A DNA stretch of 64,000 nt from Thiocystis violacea (lineage in GTDB: Bacteria > Pseudomonadota > Gammaproteobacteria > Chromatiales > Chromatiaceae). Within the stretch, counting starts at the first letter, position 1, and every line of letters starts with the position of its first letter. Location: NCBI RefSeq assembly GCF_016583575.1, contig NZ_NRRG01000025.1, positions 1-64,000 on the forward strand, in the 5' to 3' direction. Below are positions 62,935 to 64,000 of this stretch, piece after piece. The position numbers were made by a program, and so were the translations under genes. The notes under the pieces are model-generated. The model searched no databases and was not told the origin of the DNA. It saw only the letters and a program-made list of their open reading frames with translations.

Positions 62935-64000
62935 TCAAATCAGCGTCGGATCCACGTCCAACTGTTGTCCGATAAACCCAACGTATGTATCCGACGCCGA
63001 GGGCAGAAAGCGATCATGATATTCCTCGCTGCCGAAGAAGACCGAGGCATGGTCGAGCGCATTCCCATCCTCGCCGATCTGGGCAAGCCAGTAGGCATAA
63101 CCCGCCGCGTCCGGTGCCCGATCCAGCAAGCCCAGATAGAGCATGTCCAAACCGACCACTTCGGTCGAGATCAAGCGGTACTCGGGCGAAGTCACGAACC
63201 CGAACACAACATCGGTTCGACTCATCCCGTTCGTCAAGGCGTCGCTCCAATAAGCGACCTCCTCCGGCCCTGGATCCCGGTCCAGGATATTGCGATAAAG
63301 CGCACCAACATAGGCCTCATTTTCCAGGGATCCATAGAGCTGCTGGAACTCAATGGATGCGCCAAAGGCATTCACAATATCGCGCTGGCTGGCGCCTTCG
63401 GATAGTCGCTCCATCCAGTAATTCAAGCCGCAATGATCGGGATAGCGGTCCAGCACAGCCTCATAGATCCTAACGATGGATGCCATTCCATCCTGGTACT
63501 CGGTCGTCGCCATAACGGTCTCGAGTAGTTGAATCCGATTGAGCGACCCTGTCTGGAGACTGCTCGACCAATAGGCAACGCCCGATTCATCGCCTTCGCG
63601 GTTCAGAAGATCCCGGTAGAGCTGACGCACGAACAATTCGTCATTACCGAACACATCGTTGTCTTTCACTAACGGGTCGAAGCCCAGAACGGCCTCAACC
63701 GAATCGATCATGCCATCGTCGTCACTGTCCGGAAGGAAGGGATCGTAGGGGCATCCCTCGGGAGGCCGGTCGGGGTCGATCGCACCGTAGACGATCGTGC
63801 CGGAGCCAAACACCCGGTTAAAGTCCGCCACCGAATTGAGTTGCCGATCCAGTCCGGCGGACAAACCGGACAGATGGATGACCACCACGGAGCCATCGTA
63901 GGCCCATTGCACATCCAGTGCGTTGTCGGAGAAATCCGTATTTTGAATCGTGGCGAGATTTCCGCTAGGAAAACGAAGAATATCGCGCGCCGAGAAGCCA
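62935..64000 (-). CDS. DUF4214-repeat protein, C-terminal part (continues beyond window)
   Basis: The minus-strand frame is open from the window edge (GFSARDILRFPSGN) through an Asp-rich calcium-type loop (DSDDDGMID) to the stop at 62935. Four DUF4214-like units follow one another (LYRDLLNREGDESGVAYW, YEAVLDRYPDHCGLNYW, LYRNILDRDPGPEEVAYW, YLGLLDRAPDAAGYAYW). Such repeats occur in secreted or surface proteins, often with RTX-type calcium sites. The N-terminus and any secretion signal lie outside the window. Confidence 0.8.
   Translation of the reverse strand, partial: GFSARDILRFPSGNLATIQNTDFSDNALDVQWAYDGSVVVIHLSGLSAGLDRQLNSVADFNRVFGSGTIVYGAIDPDRPPEGCPYDPFLPDSDDDGMIDSVEAVLGFDPLVKDNDVFGNDELFVRQLYRDLLNREGDESGVAYWSSSLQTGSLNRIQLLETVMATTEYQDGMASIVRIYEAVLDRYPDHCGLNYWMERLSEGASQRDIVNAFGASIEFQQLYGSLENEAYVGALYRNILDRDPGPEEVAYWSDALTNGMSRTDVVFGFVTSPEYRLISTEVVGLDMLYLGLLDRAPDAAGYAYWLAQIGEDGNALDHASVFFGSEEYHDRFLPSASDTYVGFIGQQLDVDPTLI

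Overview
The window comes from a high-GC gammaproteobacterial chromosome. The set xseB-ispA, folE2, parE, ihfB-rpsA-cmk-aroA, rlmJ, yhbY, ftsH and nagZ, plus many c-di-GMP and two-component genes, fits a Chromatiales-type host such as a purple sulfur bacterium. That assignment is inference; no 16S or photosynthesis gene is present.

Layout. 1-4.4 kb: a truncated IS982-type element, a Wzx-like flippase, then a graveyard of gene fragments, including pieces copied from the flippase and from the histidine kinase at 10.6 kb. 4.6-13.4 kb: a REC-GGDEF-EAL protein, a very large hybrid kinase, and an OmpR-type two-component pair that diverges from a three-gene PspA / membrane protein / VWA operon (13.6-16 kb).

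16.17-29.91 kb is the most interesting part. Three dif-like XerC/XerD sites (16175, 18998, 29880) bracket two tandem elements without an integrase. Element A (about 2.8 kb) has a repressor, a HUH replication protein and small genes but no virion genes, and looks like an inovirus satellite. Element B (about 10.9 kb) is a full inovirus: gpII/X-type Rep, ssDNA-binding protein, a 45-residue Pf3-like major coat protein, two tiny membrane proteins, adsorption protein, gpVI-like protein and Zot. It also carries a RelE/antitoxin pair, two ParB/Srx-like proteins and an isoprenylcysteine-methyltransferase-like membrane protein. A and B share a 135-bp noncoding segment whose central hairpin keeps pairing through compensatory changes, the best candidate for a common origin or packaging signal. 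Joining the outer half-sites recreates a canonical dif, so this is probably the chromosome terminus.

30-46.8 kb: parE, xseB-ispA-folE2-menH-like, a beta carbonic anhydrase, a CysZ/J-domain fusion, a methyltransferase, psiE, an RND efflux operon with divergent TetR and trmO, and a CheY/CheC/diguanylate cyclase operon. 46.8-47.6 kb: IS remnants and an IS200-type element with a damaged HUH motif. 47.8-64 kb: ihfB-rpsA-cmk-aroA, a flavoprotein disulfide reductase, yhbY, rlmJ, a methylthioinosine/hypoxanthine salvage cluster with nagZ, an ABC permease, ftsH, and the 3' part of a DUF4214 protein running off the right edge.
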